From CAZTHK01 sp964613215 (GTDB taxonomy: Bacteria > Krumholzibacteriota > Krumholzibacteriia > Krumholzibacteriales > CAZTHK01), in assembly GCA_964613215.1 (NCBI GenBank), contig CAZTHK010000008.1:85778-149777 (forward strand): 64,000 nucleotides of DNA, in the 5' to 3' direction. The notes beneath the pieces are model-generated. The model was not told the DNA's origin, made no database searches, and worked only from the letters and a program-made list of their open reading frames with translations. The translations under genes were made by a program, and so were the position numbers. Numbering within the stretch: the stretch's first letter is position 1; every line of letters starts with the position of its first letter. This document shows, in pieces, positions 9,515 through 18,097 of the stretch.

Positions 9515-10837
9515 CTATCCGTTCAGACCGGCTATTACCCCGGTGATATAATCGAAGGCCAGCCATCTTCCCACCAGGAAGATGGCGATGGAGATAAGTG
9601 CGGCTACCGGCACGGTGATCAGCCAGGAGGTAAATATCTTCTGCACTACATTCTTGTTTACCGCGCCCACCCCCCTGGCAAGGGCAACTCCCATTATTGC
9701 TCCCACCAGGGTGTGGGTGGTGGAAACAGGAAGCTTGAGCCGGCTGCACGCCAGCACCGTGGTCATAGCCGCCACATCGGCAGCCAGCCCACGGCTGGGG
9801 GTTATTCTGGTAATCTTCTCTCCCACCGTGGTCATTACCCGGTACCCATACATGGCCAACCCAATCACTATACCCCCTCCCCCCAGCATCAGCACCCATA
9901 CCGGAACGGGCACCTTCATGGAAACGGTTCCATTGCGGAAAACTCCCACCACCGCTGCCAGGGGACCCACCGAATTGGCTACATCGTTGGCCCCGTGAGC
10001 GAAAGCCACCGTGCAGGAGGTTATAAAAACCAGGGGGGCAAATACCCTCTCCACCACCTCCAGCTGTAAAGATAGCTCCTCCCCGGCATATCCCACCAGC
10101 TTTCTGGAAAGGTACCATTTGCTGAAAAATGCTGCCGCAATCCCTACCACTAAAGACCATCCCAATGCCGCCCAGCCGGTCAACCATGCTATCTCTGCTT
10201 TTGCGGTGATGTGTTTCAACCCCTTGAAGACGATGGCTGCGGTAATAACAAAGAAGGTAAAGAAGAACAGAAAGGGAGCGTATCTTATTGCCACCCTTAC
10301 CGGCCTGTAATGCTGCAATATCAACCTGCTTATGAGGATAAAGATCAGAAAGCCCAGAATGCCGCCCAGCAGGGGAGAGACAAACCAGCTGGTCACAATC
10401 TGTCCCATCTTAAGCCAGTTAACCGCACTCCATCCTGCCGCCACAATTCCACCGCCGGCTATGGCGCCCACTATGGAATGAGTGGTGGACACCGGCACCC
10501 CGAAGAAGGTGGCCAGATGAAGCCACAGAGCTGCTGCCAGCAGTGATGACATCATCAGGAGCACCAGAAGAGCAGCCGCCTGATCGCTGCTTATGCGGGG
10601 AAGGCTGGTCAGGAAATCCGGATGTACAATACCCTTACGGACAGTATCGGTAACATGCGCCCCTACCAGTACTGCACCCGCAAACTCACATATGCCGGCA
10701 GCAATTACCGCCTGTTTTATGGTACAGGCTTTGGAGCCTACCGCATCGGCCATGGAATTGGCCACGTCGTTGGCACCGATAGTCCAGGCCATATAAAGCC
10801 CCAGAACCGCCGTTACTGTCACTAATACCGCCAGCAT
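9515..10837 (-). CDS. pit: Inorganic phosphate transporter, PiT family
   Basis: This 440-residue, highly hydrophobic protein carries the duplicated PiT signature: GANDVANSMADAVGSKA near residue 23 and HGANDVANSVGPLAA in the second half. Each repeat continues into an R-L/K-L-P-V-S-T-T-H motif (PVSTTHSIVGAI and PVSTTHTLVGAI). PiT proteins import phosphate or metal-phosphate with H+ or Na+ at low affinity. The gene lies 12 bp downstream of the DUF47 gene, a standard pairing in which the DUF47 protein modulates transport. Both sit behind the Pho-box-like array at 11739-11767. Confidence 0.95.
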   Translation of the reverse strand: MLAVLVTVTAVLGLYMAWTIGANDVANSMADAVGSKACTIKQAVIAAGICEFAGAVLVGAHVTDTVRKGIVHPDFLTSLPRISSDQAAALLVLLMMSSLLAAALWLHLATFFGVPVSTTHSIVGAIAGGGIVAAGWSAVNWLKMGQIVTSWFVSPLLGGILGFLIFILISRLILQHYRPVRVAIRYAPFLFFFTFFVITAAIVFKGLKHITAKAEIAWLTGWAALGWSLVVGIAAAFFSKWYLSRKLVGYAGEELSLQLEVVERVFAPLVFITSCTVAFAHGANDVANSVGPLAAVVGVFRNGTVSMKVPVPVWVLMLGGGGIVIGLAMYGYRVMTTVGEKITRITPSRGLAADVAAMTTVLACSRLKLPVSTTHTLVGAIMGVALARGVGAVNKNVVQKIFTSWLITVPVAALISIAIFLVGRWLAFDYITGVIAGLNG

Positions 10838-10849
10838 CCCGGTCTACTG

Positions 10850-11527
10850 CTACCCTTCCTTAACGATCATCACCCGAAGAACATCTCCTGTATTTTCAAC
10901 ATCATTGGCGATCTGGCTGAGAGCCATAAGTATCTTTTCGTAAAAAAGGATGGTGATGGGATCCAGTTCCCTTTCCAGCTCATAGATATGACTGCTTATC
11001 CTCCGCTGCATCCTGTCCGCCTTCCACTCACCCTCTCCCAGTCCCTTGATCAGATCGATCACCTTTCTGGCCTCCTCGCCTCCGAAGGATGTCTCTGCCA
11101 GATTAACCATCTCCTGAGCTGCTTCCATCAGATTATCCCCGATGGAACGGACATGCTCGCAGAAGTCCATGAATTCCCGGGTAAGGTCGGGATGGATCCT
11201 GGTCTTCCGAATAATCAGGATCACGGCAAAGTCTTCCACCCCATCGGCTATCCTGTCCTGTCGGTGGAGATAGTTATCCAGATCCACCCGGGCCACCGGC
11301 AGAAAATAGCGGCGGGGAATATTCTCCCGGATGGTATGCTTGATCTCATCCGCCTCATATTCCAGTTTTGAAATCTGATCCTGCAGACGGTGTATCTCGT
11401 CGTAATCCTGATCGATCAGAGCCTTCATTACCGGATTGATCAAGTTCAGACACTCATGAACCTTTTTAGCGTGTTCCAGGAGGGGTTTGAAGGGGGATTC
11501 CCCGAATACCTGTTCTAACAAGCTCAT
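10850..11527 (-). CDS. DUF47 family (PhoU-like) phosphate transport accessory protein
   Basis: The protein has 225 residues from MSLLEQVFGESPF; GGAGG is ideally placed upstream, and the longer frame to 11641 has no support. It is an all-alpha PhoU-like helical bundle with acidic metal-binding motifs typical of TIGR00153/DUF47 (E-x3-DEIKH near residue 60 and QDRIADGVEDF). It starts the two-gene operon with the PiT transporter. In known systems DUF47 proteins regulate the adjacent Pit transporter, and that role is inferred here from the pairing. Confidence 0.92.
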   Translation of the reverse strand: MSLLEQVFGESPFKPLLEHAKKVHECLNLINPVMKALIDQDYDEIHRLQDQISKLEYEADEIKHTIRENIPRRYFLPVARVDLDNYLHRQDRIADGVEDFAVILIIRKTRIHPDLTREFMDFCEHVRSIGDNLMEAAQEMVNLAETSFGGEEARKVIDLIKGLGEGEWKADRMQRRISSHIYELERELDPITILFYEKILMALSQIANDVENTGDVLRVMIVKEG

Positions 11528-11738
11528 ACCTTTTCCTCCATATGCTTCTTCACTGTTGCCTCTTGCTCCCCGTGAGAATTTCTCTATGGCTCTCCCTTGA
11601 TTCCGGCAAGGTTTACTCATCACTGCCCCTGCTGCGGGCAAGGGTTTCTCATGGTTGCCTCTTGCTTATTGTTCACGGTGAGGCTGTTACCTCTTCTATA
11701 ACAGATTCAAACCGGATGGACAATGAATATTAGATATT

Positions 11739-11767
11739 TATTAAGTTTGTGTTAAGAAATTATTAAG
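11739..11767 (-). promoter_or_regulatory. Pho-box-like triple direct repeat upstream of the DUF47-pit operon
   Basis: Read on the minus strand, the site is CTTAATA-ATTT-CTTAACA-CAAA-CTTAATA: three 7-bp repeats at exactly 11-bp spacing. This 7-4-7 layout is that of PhoB/PhoP binding sites, in which tandem dimers bind 11-bp direct repeats. TAATAT just downstream could act as a -10. The site is 212 bp before the DUF47 start. The layout is seen directly; the identity of the regulator is inferred. Confidence 0.6.
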
Positions 11768-11996
11768 CCCGGAGATAATCAGTTGCCCATTGGGAAGCGG
11801 ACATATGCCCAGGCTGTACAGGTAGAGGAAGAATGATTCATTGTTCTAAAAGCCAATATTTCTCCCCGGCCGCTACAGCTGTCTGGGTTATGGTAACTTC
11901 ATATGTGGGATGAGCTTAATATATAATTTATAACCGCCAATGGTTCATTCACTTACAGAGATTGTCCTTCACTCACAGTTGGGTGATTTTTATTAG

Positions 11997-12180
11997 CTCG
12001 GATAATTCATAAGCTCAGTGTCCCGAGTCGGGTAAAGGACGTGATAATAAGCCCTTTCCGGGCTTGGTTCTTATTTATTGAATGTAACAGGGGACCCAAA
12101 GTTGGAGGGAGAAAATCTGTCAACTTATCAACCAGCATTCAGTCAATGGACAGAGCTGCCATATTTATGAATTATTCAGG
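11997..12180 (-). mobile_element. MITE-like element family 1, copy 1
   Basis: The 184-bp element is bounded by CTCGGATAATTCATAA and its inverted partner TTTATGAATTATTCAGG. TTAG is duplicated on both sides (11993-11996 and 12181-12184). Its interior aligns in inverted orientation with copy 2 at 46445-46626, including CCCTGTTACATTCAA. It has no ORF of its own. It inserted exactly behind the sigma54-regulator stop codon, and the duplicated TTAG contains that stop (TAA on the minus strand). An internal AAGCCC/GGGCTT stem (12049-12065) could stop transcription. Confidence 0.8.
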
Positions 12181-14607
12181 TTAGATTATATCCAGCTTTT
12201 TAATAATCCGGTACAGAGTACTGCGCGATACTCCCAGCCGGCGAGCCGCCTCCGATTTGTTACCATCCGTATTCATCAGGGTGGAAACCACCAGCCGCCT
12301 TACCTCCTTCGGATCCCTGGTAAGTCCTATGGATGGAATCGGTTTTATCTTCAGCAGGTTGGTGCCGCCGGTCTGGCCGGGGACTCCATTCTCCGGCCGG
12401 TAATTCCTGATCTGCAGGGGAAGGTGCCCCTTCAATATAATCCCATTCCTTCCAGCCGCCATCGAAAGGACTCTGGTTACACTGACCAGCTGACGCACAT
12501 TACCCGGCCAGAAGTAGTTCTGCAGAAGGCCGAGTGCATCCTCCCTGATGGCCGCTCCGTCTCCGAATTGTTCCATGTAGTAGCTGAACAGGGCATATAC
12601 ATCATCCCGGTGTTCTCTCAGGGGCTTTATCTCCACAGATTCGGTGAGGATACGGTAGAAGAAATCCTCTCTCAACTTGCCCCGCCGGAGCAGATTATCC
12701 ACATTCTGGTTGGTAGCGGATATTACTCTTATATCTACACTTCTCTCCACCGATTCCCCCACCCTCCGAAGCTTGCGCTCCTGCAGCAATCTGAGCAGTT
12801 TGGCCTGCTGCCTGTGGGAGAGTTCGGATATCTCGTCCAGGAAGAGAGTGCCTCCGGAAGCCCGCTCCACCAGGCCGGTGTGATCCCGGAATGCCCCGGT
12901 AAACGAACCTCTCCTGTGGCCGAACAATTCACTCTCGAAGACGGAATTGGTCAGGGAAGCACAGTTAACCGGTACGAAAGCTCCCTCCTTCCTTCCACTC
13001 AGTTGATGGATAAACCTGGCCAGCACCTCCTTGCCGGTGCCGGTCTCTCCCGTTATAAGCACAGGGATATCACCGCCGGCAAATTTACTCACCCGGGATA
13101 CTACATTCCGCATGTACCTGGACCTGGCTACCAGGAAACCGTGAAAAAGCCAACTGTTATGGAAGGAAATATCAACAGTTCCGGATGAGAATACATTCCG
13201 GACGTAATTATCCAATTTTTCCTTCAGTTCACTGCATGCATTCTTCCGGTGTCCAAGCCCGAGCTGATCATACAGCCGGGCAGCTTCATTTATGTATCTC
13301 TTTGCTTCCAGCATAATCTCAGTCTCATCTCCGGGAGGGCGGAGCAGCCCTCCGGCATACTCAAGTATGGATCCGGCCGCAATCCTGTATGTCTCGGCCA
13401 GCTCATACCTGTCCTTCAGCAGTTTCAGAATGGAAATGGCCTCCCTGAAATAGGAACGGGCCAGTTCCATCCTCCCCCGTTTGAATTCCAGAATTCCCCG
13501 TCCCCTTAGAGTCAAGCTTAACTCATACCTGTCATTAAGGTTCTCTGCCAGCCTGAAGGCTGTGGACAGATAAATTTCCGCATCCTCCGGATTACCATAA
13601 GTTGCATGCAGATCACCCAGACGCCTGCAGACCTCCAGCATGATATCTCCCCGGGGCGCAATGCTGTCCGCCAGTTTCTCAGCTCTCTCCAGCCATGTGA
13701 GAGCCCGGCGGTAATTTCGCCTGATGAAACATATTTCCCCCATGAATTCACAGGAAAGGGCTACGCCGCGTCTATGACCGGTCTGTTCAGCCATACCCAG
13801 AGCCTCACCGATAAGTTCCTCAGCCCGTCCAAGGTCCCCCTGGTACACCTTAACCCTTCCCAGAGCCAGGTATGATTCCGAGAGCCTGGTTCTGTTACCG
13901 GTGCTGCTGTAATATTCCCGGGCGGCCAGAATGTTCTCTTCGGCCCTGTCATAGCGGCCGCACCTGTAATCCAGTATGCCGGTCATGTGCCTGGTGGCTG
14001 CTATCTGGTCTTTTCTTCCTGCTGTCCTGAAATTCTCCAGGGCCTTTTCATAGTATGATTCCGTTACCTCGAAGAGTGATCTCTGAAAGGAGGTGTACCC
14101 CAGCATGTAGTATACATTACCCAGCATGAGATGGTCCGGAAGTCTGTTATAGTACTTGAGACATTCCTGAAAGCAGAGGTCAGATTTATGGTATTCACCC
14201 TCCCAGAATTGAGCTTTTCCGATACAGAACCTGATAAAAAATCTCAGTTCGGCGGGATAACCGCTGATCATCATAGATTCCAGGAAATCTAACGCTTCTT
14301 CAGGACCCTTATCTATCAACAGGGTCTGGTATTTAAGAAATATGAATTCCCTGCCCGGCCCGATACCAGAATCGCTTTTCTCAAGGATTGAAAGAAGCTC
14401 CATCACTCTGGAGAAGAGTTGATTATGGTATAACACTTTCGCTGTCAGGAGAATGAGATCTCCGGCATCACCTGCCGGTTTTCCGCATAGCAACCGCTCC
14501 TCCAGTTGTTCCCCCTCAACCGCTTCCAGGGCACGAAGATATTCCTCTTTTTCCAGAAGTTTATCTATGATGTTAATTGTGTTCCTCGTACTTGCCATCT
14601 CAGCCAA
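12181..14607 (-). CDS. TPR-containing sigma54-dependent transcriptional activator (AAA+ / Fis HTH)
   Basis: Of 808 residues, about 1-440 are tandem TPR-like helical repeats serving as the sensory or partner-binding part. Residues about 495-725 form the AAA+ sigma54-interaction domain, with Walker A GETGTGKE (K526), the sigma54 loop as GSFTGA (567-572, Ser in place of the usual Ala) and Walker B GGTLFLDEIS. The C-terminus is a Fis-type helix-turn-helix (KSEAARRLGVSRSTLYRII). There is no receiver domain, so control is probably through TPR-protein contacts. TTG at 14607 or ATG at 14598 may start it. It lies beside a Pro-rich secreted peptide gene and 1.1 kb from a sigma54-type promoter at 15365, a likely target. 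Confidence 0.9.
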   Translation of the reverse strand: MAEMASTRNTINIIDKLLEKEEYLRALEAVEGEQLEERLLCGKPAGDAGDLILLTAKVLYHNQLFSRVMELLSILEKSDSGIGPGREFIFLKYQTLLIDKGPEEALDFLESMMISGYPAELRFFIRFCIGKAQFWEGEYHKSDLCFQECLKYYNRLPDHLMLGNVYYMLGYTSFQRSLFEVTESYYEKALENFRTAGRKDQIAATRHMTGILDYRCGRYDRAEENILAAREYYSSTGNRTRLSESYLALGRVKVYQGDLGRAEELIGEALGMAEQTGHRRGVALSCEFMGEICFIRRNYRRALTWLERAEKLADSIAPRGDIMLEVCRRLGDLHATYGNPEDAEIYLSTAFRLAENLNDRYELSLTLRGRGILEFKRGRMELARSYFREAISILKLLKDRYELAETYRIAAGSILEYAGGLLRPPGDETEIMLEAKRYINEAARLYDQLGLGHRKNACSELKEKLDNYVRNVFSSGTVDISFHNSWLFHGFLVARSRYMRNVVSRVSKFAGGDIPVLITGETGTGKEVLARFIHQLSGRKEGAFVPVNCASLTNSVFESELFGHRRGSFTGAFRDHTGLVERASGGTLFLDEISELSHRQQAKLLRLLQERKLRRVGESVERSVDIRVISATNQNVDNLLRRGKLREDFFYRILTESVEIKPLREHRDDVYALFSYYMEQFGDGAAIREDALGLLQNYFWPGNVRQLVSVTRVLSMAAGRNGIILKGHLPLQIRNYRPENGVPGQTGGTNLLKIKPIPSIGLTRDPKEVRRLVVSTLMNTDGNKSEAARRLGVSRSTLYRIIKKLDII

Positions 14608-14635
14608 TCATCCGGTCAATGTTAATAATCCTGGT

Positions 14636-15007
14636 TCAGAATAGAAGTTTAATCCAAATGGAAACTCCCTGACACAGGGAATCCCATTCACCGAAGGAGA
14701 GAGAATTATTTTTGCCACTGTACCCTTCGGATCCCGGAGGTCCGGGAGGATCGGGAGGGCCGGGAGGGTCGGGAGGCACAGGAATAATTTCAATGCCGTT
14801 ATTTTCATTGTTTCCAGGGTTTTCATTACCCCCGTTATTCCAGAAGGGATCATGACCCGGTTCACCGCAGTTGCTTCTCCAGCTATTATCCGGTGAGAGA
14901 CTGATAAATTCCTTCTTTTCCTTTCCATACCCATCCGCCGGATGGATTAGATTGAAGAAAAAAGCTGAAATGAAGAGGATTAAGATGAGCCTGATAAATC
15001 TGTTCAT
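14636..15007 (-). CDS. Small secreted Pro/Gly/Asn-rich protein
   Basis: This 123-residue protein has a signal peptide (residues 1-27, MNRFIRLILILFISAFFF) and AGGAAGG placed correctly upstream. The mature part contains an Asn/Gly-rich stretch and a collagen-like PPDPPGPPDPPGPPG run around residues 78-92. It has two cysteines. No family was recognised. It is 28 bp upstream of, and co-directional with, the sigma54-activator gene, so the two are probably co-transcribed. An overlapping frame (14608-14934) is a shadow without a signal peptide. Confidence 0.65.
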   Translation of the reverse strand: MNRFIRLILILFISAFFFNLIHPADGYGKEKKEFISLSPDNSWRSNCGEPGHDPFWNNGGNENPGNNENNGIEIIPVPPDPPGPPDPPGPPGSEGYSGKNNSLSFGEWDSLCQGVSIWIKLLF

Positions 15008-15735
15008 TATAACCTTCCTTGTATTTATATAAACAGATTATACAACACAACCTCCAGAATTGTCAAGATAGCAGCACACATACTCGTTTTTTAAGCCGTG
15101 CCAGAATGCTCTATTGTGTTTCATGGTGTTTCAGCATATAAGCGCTTCTATCAAAACAGCTTATACTGATAATCATATGAAAGCGTTTCATGCTGGCACA
15201 TCGTTGGTCTCCATACCCATCGATCCCTTTATGTCATTACAACAGGGGATTTAATATTCAAAGTAGTATCAATGATCTTATAACTTATTGCTATAAGGCC
15301 AATTAAAAATTAACGCCCCGGCTGTCTAAAACAGCTGTTTATAAAATTTTCGGGAACCCGGCCCTGGCCCGCTATTTGCCACTGTTTAATTACAATATAG
15401 AGTTCCTATTCAGTGCCGTGATTACGGCAGAAGGCCTGTACAGGTGAGTGGATCAGCAATTACAGGCCCCGGTGATTTGAGAATGTTGGCCCGTTCAACA
15501 CCGGCACTGCAGTTATAAGATAATATCAACTGTTGAGTTTCCCTGCGGATAACAGGGATGCAGGAATTCCGTATGATTATGATTTCAGTCAAAGAATTCA
15601 GTCATTTATTGCTGACCGGGAAGAATGCCTACTCTACTACAATCAACGCTATCGAAAGGAGGTGATTTTTCAGTTAAGCGGGCGTTTGTTTTTCAATTCG
15701 TGAACCCTTTTTCTAATTAAATTGTTGGAGGAAGT
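15008..15735. other. Long intergenic region with inverted repeats, between the Pro-rich peptide and protease genes
   Basis: No coding potential was found in these 728 bp. Visible signals are an outer inverted pair GTGCCAGAATG (15099) and CATGCTGGCAC (15189), AAGCGCTT (15140), a 15-bp palindrome ATGAAAGCGTTTCAT (15177-15191), AAACAGCTGTTT (15329-15340), and the sigma54-type promoter at 15365. The density of symmetric sites suggests a divergent regulatory region for the flanking exported proteins. Confidence 0.5.
15365..15380 (+). promoter_or_regulatory. Sigma54-type promoter (-24/-12) ahead of the protease gene
   Basis: TGGCCCGCTATTTGCC matches the -24/-12 consensus TGGCAC-N5-TTGC, with the invariant GG and GC separated by exactly 10 bp. 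The palindrome AAACAGCTGTTT (15329-15340) is a candidate activator site about 56 bp before the expected start. A sigma54 activator is encoded next door. The predicted leader would be about 345 nt, which is long. Confidence 0.5.
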
Positions 15736-17604
15736 ATGAAAAAGTTTTTCAGTCACCCCAAGTGGAACCTTGTGGGGGCACTTCTGCTGGTAGTCGGCCT
15801 GTCTGCGGGTTTGTGGATTGGCTGCAGTGAGCATGAAAGCATGCCCAGTCAACCAGTGGAGTCACAGGAACCACCGGTTCTCAGTAAGGCCAACCCAAGA
15901 GTTCAATCCGTAATGGCTGTCCAGGAACAGCACACAGACGTTCTATTCACTCACCCAGAAGTGGTGGGAACCGGTACCGGTATTAATGACGACGGAGAAC
16001 TGTCAATTGTGGTCTACACCACCACCGAAGTAGATCAGCTACCAGTCGATCTCGAATCTCTGGTCAATGAAGCCGCTCTGGAAGCGATCCCGGATGCGAT
16101 CGATAACATTCCTGTAGAGGTCAAGGTAAGCGGAATGTTTAAAATCTTTGCTGATCCGACGGCCAGATTCGACCGGCCAGTACCTATTGGGGTATCCACA
16201 GGGCATCCTGATATAACCGCCGGAACCATCGGCTGCAGGGTGAAAGACAGCCAGGGCAATGTCTACGCCCTGAGCAACAATCACATCTACGCCAACGCAA
16301 ATGAGGCTTCCATTGGCGATAACGAGCTCCAGCCCGGACCCAGTGACGGGGGACAGGACCCTGAGGATGCCATAGGAACTCTGTACGATTACGAGGCCAT
16401 CCTTTTCGATGGAAGCGATAATTACATTGATGCTGCTATTGCGTCAACATCCACGGGATACGTGGGCACTGCCACGCCCGGCGACGGTTACGGCACACCC
16501 AGTTCGACAACCAAATCTGCTACTATCGGTATGAATGTACAGAAATACGGCCGCACCACCGGCTGGACCCATGGCGAAGTGGCAGAGCTGAATGTTACCG
16601 TCGAAGTTTGCTATGAGACCCGCGGCCCCTTCAACTGTGTTAAATCAGCTGTCTTTGTAGATCAGATCGCCATCACCCCCGGAGATTTCAGTGGCGGGGG
16701 AGATTCCGGCTCGCTGATTGTAACAGACGACGGCAATAACAATCCGGTAGCCCTTCTGTTTGCCGGTAGTTCCAGCGAGACTCTGGCAAATCCCATAGGT
16801 GCGGTTCTGAGCAGGTTCAACGTAACCGTGGACGACGGCAGCGGGGGTACTGCCAACGATCCACCAACTGCTGATTTCACTTATACCACCACCGATCTGA
16901 CGGTCGATTTCACCGATCAGAGCAGCGACTCCGACGGCAGTATAGCCAGCTGGAGCTGGGACTTCGGAGATGGTGCCACATCCACCTCTCAGAATCCCTC
17001 CCACACCTATGACAGTGATGGTACCTATACGGTCACCCTTACCGTTACCGATGACGACGGAGCCACCGACTCGGCTTCTAAGGATGTAACCGTATCAGGC
17101 AGCACTACCAACGATCCACCAACTGCTGATTTCACTTATACCACCACCGATCTGACGGTCGATTTCACCGATCAGAGCAGCGACTCCGACGGCAGTATAG
17201 CCAGCTGGAGCTGGGACTTCGGAGATGGTGCCACATCCACCTCTCAGAATCCCTCCCACACCTATGACAGTGATGGTACCTATACGGTCACCCTTACCGT
17301 TACCGATGACGACGGAGCCACCGACTCGGCTTCTAAGGATGTAACCGTATCAGGCAGCAGCGGAGATTTCACCCTTACCGCAACTGGTTACAAGTACAGA
17401 GGGCTCCAGAAGGCCGATCTGGAGTGGAGCGGTGCCACCGGTACGGATGTGGAAATTTACCGTGACGGTGTTTTGATCGCCACCACAGCCAACGATGGAT
17501 TCTACACCGATAATATCGATAGACGCGGTGGCGGATCATATGTATACCAGGTGTGCGAAATCGGCGGTTCACCTTGCTCGAACCAGTCAACTGTGACTTT
17601 CTAG
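15736..17604 (+). CDS. Lipoprotein trypsin-like serine protease with two identical PKD domains
   Basis: The start at 15736 has TTGGAGGAAG upstream. An N-terminal hydrophobic segment ends in a lipobox (WIGCS), so it is probably a lipoprotein. Residues about 55-140 form an N-terminal alpha/beta domain (VVGTGTGIND to VSGMFKIF) shared with the gene at 17703. The chymotrypsin-like domain (about 150-365) shows H183 (SNNHIYA), D232 (YIDAAIA) and S324 (GGGDSGSL), a complete triad. Two PKD domains (FTDQSSDSDGSIASWSWDFG) follow, encoded by perfectly identical 252-bp direct repeats. A fibronectin-like domain ends the protein. It is probably an envelope or secreted protease, and the substrate is unknown. 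Confidence 0.9.
   Translation: MKKFFSHPKWNLVGALLLVVGLSAGLWIGCSEHESMPSQPVESQEPPVLSKANPRVQSVMAVQEQHTDVLFTHPEVVGTGTGINDDGELSIVVYTTTEVDQLPVDLESLVNEAALEAIPDAIDNIPVEVKVSGMFKIFADPTARFDRPVPIGVSTGHPDITAGTIGCRVKDSQGNVYALSNNHIYANANEASIGDNELQPGPSDGGQDPEDAIGTLYDYEAILFDGSDNYIDAAIASTSTGYVGTATPGDGYGTPSSTTKSATIGMNVQKYGRTTGWTHGEVAELNVTVEVCYETRGPFNCVKSAVFVDQIAITPGDFSGGGDSGSLIVTDDGNNNPVALLFAGSSSETLANPIGAVLSRFNVTVDDGSGGTANDPPTADFTYTTTDLTVDFTDQSSDSDGSIASWSWDFGDGATSTSQNPSHTYDSDGTYTVTLTVTDDDGATDSASKDVTVSGSTTNDPPTADFTYTTTDLTVDFTDQSSDSDGSIASWSWDFGDGATSTSQNPSHTYDSDGTYTVTLTVTDDDGATDSASKDVTVSGSSGDFTLTATGYKYRGLQKADLEWSGATGTDVEIYRDGVLIATTANDGFYTDNIDRRGGGSYVYQVCEIGGSPCSNQSTVTF
16853..17104. repeat. 252-bp perfect direct repeat, unit 1 (PKD domain)
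   Basis: This is identical base for base by eye to 17108-17359, with a 255-bp offset (85 codons) and a 3-bp spacer. It encodes one full PKD domain. Confidence 0.95.
17108..17359. repeat. 252-bp perfect direct repeat, unit 2 (PKD domain)
   Basis: This is the second unit of the tandem duplication; see 16853-17104. The absence of even silent changes points to a recent duplication or ongoing conversion, so copy number may vary between cells. Confidence 0.95.
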
Positions 17605-17619
17605 GAGGCGAATTCAGGA

Positions 17620-17644
17620 CGCAGCCCCCGCTCCGGGGGCTGCG
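17620..17644 (+). terminator. Strong GC hairpin after the protease gene
   Basis: CGCAGCCCCCG and CGGGGGCTGCG pair over 11 bp with a CTC loop, starting 16 bp past the stop. There is no T-run, so it may attenuate or protect the mRNA 3' end rather than fully terminate. Confidence 0.55.
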
Positions 17645-17702
17645 CCTCAACCAGTGCTCCGTCGATATGTATGTTGAAAAACAGGAGCAACTGGTCATAT
17701 TT

Positions 17703-18065
17703 ATGAATAAGATCGAACGTCGGAATTTCTGGTTTCTTCTTCAGATGGTTTGTTCGTTCTGCACATTGATCTTTTTAGCGATCCTGGCAGGATGTAGCAA
17801 TAAATCTTCTTCCCGGCAGGAAGGATGCAGGAACATGCCTGAAACACCGATTGAACAGGTTCTCAAAAAGCACACCAAAGCTCTGATGTCTATTTCCGGA
17901 GTGGTTGGTACCGGACGGGGACTCCACCGTAGCGAACCATGTATAAAGGTTTTCGTGGTAAGATTGACTCCGGAATTGGAGGAAAAGATTCCCCACCAGC
18001 TGGAAGGTTATCCGGTAATAATCAAGGAAACAGGCATTTTCAAGAGTCTTTCCGGTGACCGGTAA
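17703..18065 (+). CDS. Small lipoprotein related to the N-terminal domain of the upstream protease
   Basis: The protein has 120 residues from MNKIERRNFWF; ATG at 17667 in the same frame is an alternative. A hydrophobic segment ends in a lipobox (ILAGCS). The rest (HTKALMSISGVVGTGRGLHR to KETGIFKSLSGD) aligns with residues about 62-140 of the protease (HTDVLFTHPEVVGTGTGIN to VSGMFKIFADP). It has no protease domain, so it is a stand-alone copy of that N-terminal domain. It could act as an inhibitor, a chaperone, or a duplicated relic; which of these is unknown. It follows the protease by about 100 bp across a GC hairpin. Confidence 0.7.
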   Translation: MNKIERRNFWFLLQMVCSFCTLIFLAILAGCSNKSSSRQEGCRNMPETPIEQVLKKHTKALMSISGVVGTGRGLHRSEPCIKVFVVRLTPELEEKIPHQLEGYPVIIKETGIFKSLSGDR

Positions 18066-18097
18066 TATTCATCCGGTTTAACCGTTCTTGAGATAGC

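Noticed and set aside
14608..14934. Frame overlapping the Pro-rich secreted peptide
   Set aside because: It lacks a signal peptide and ribosome site; the 14636-15007 frame has both.
15097..15103. Sigma54 promoter for the Pro-rich peptide on the minus strand
   Set aside because: TGGCACG is perfect for -24, but the bases 10 further on are AA instead of GC, so no -12 element exists.
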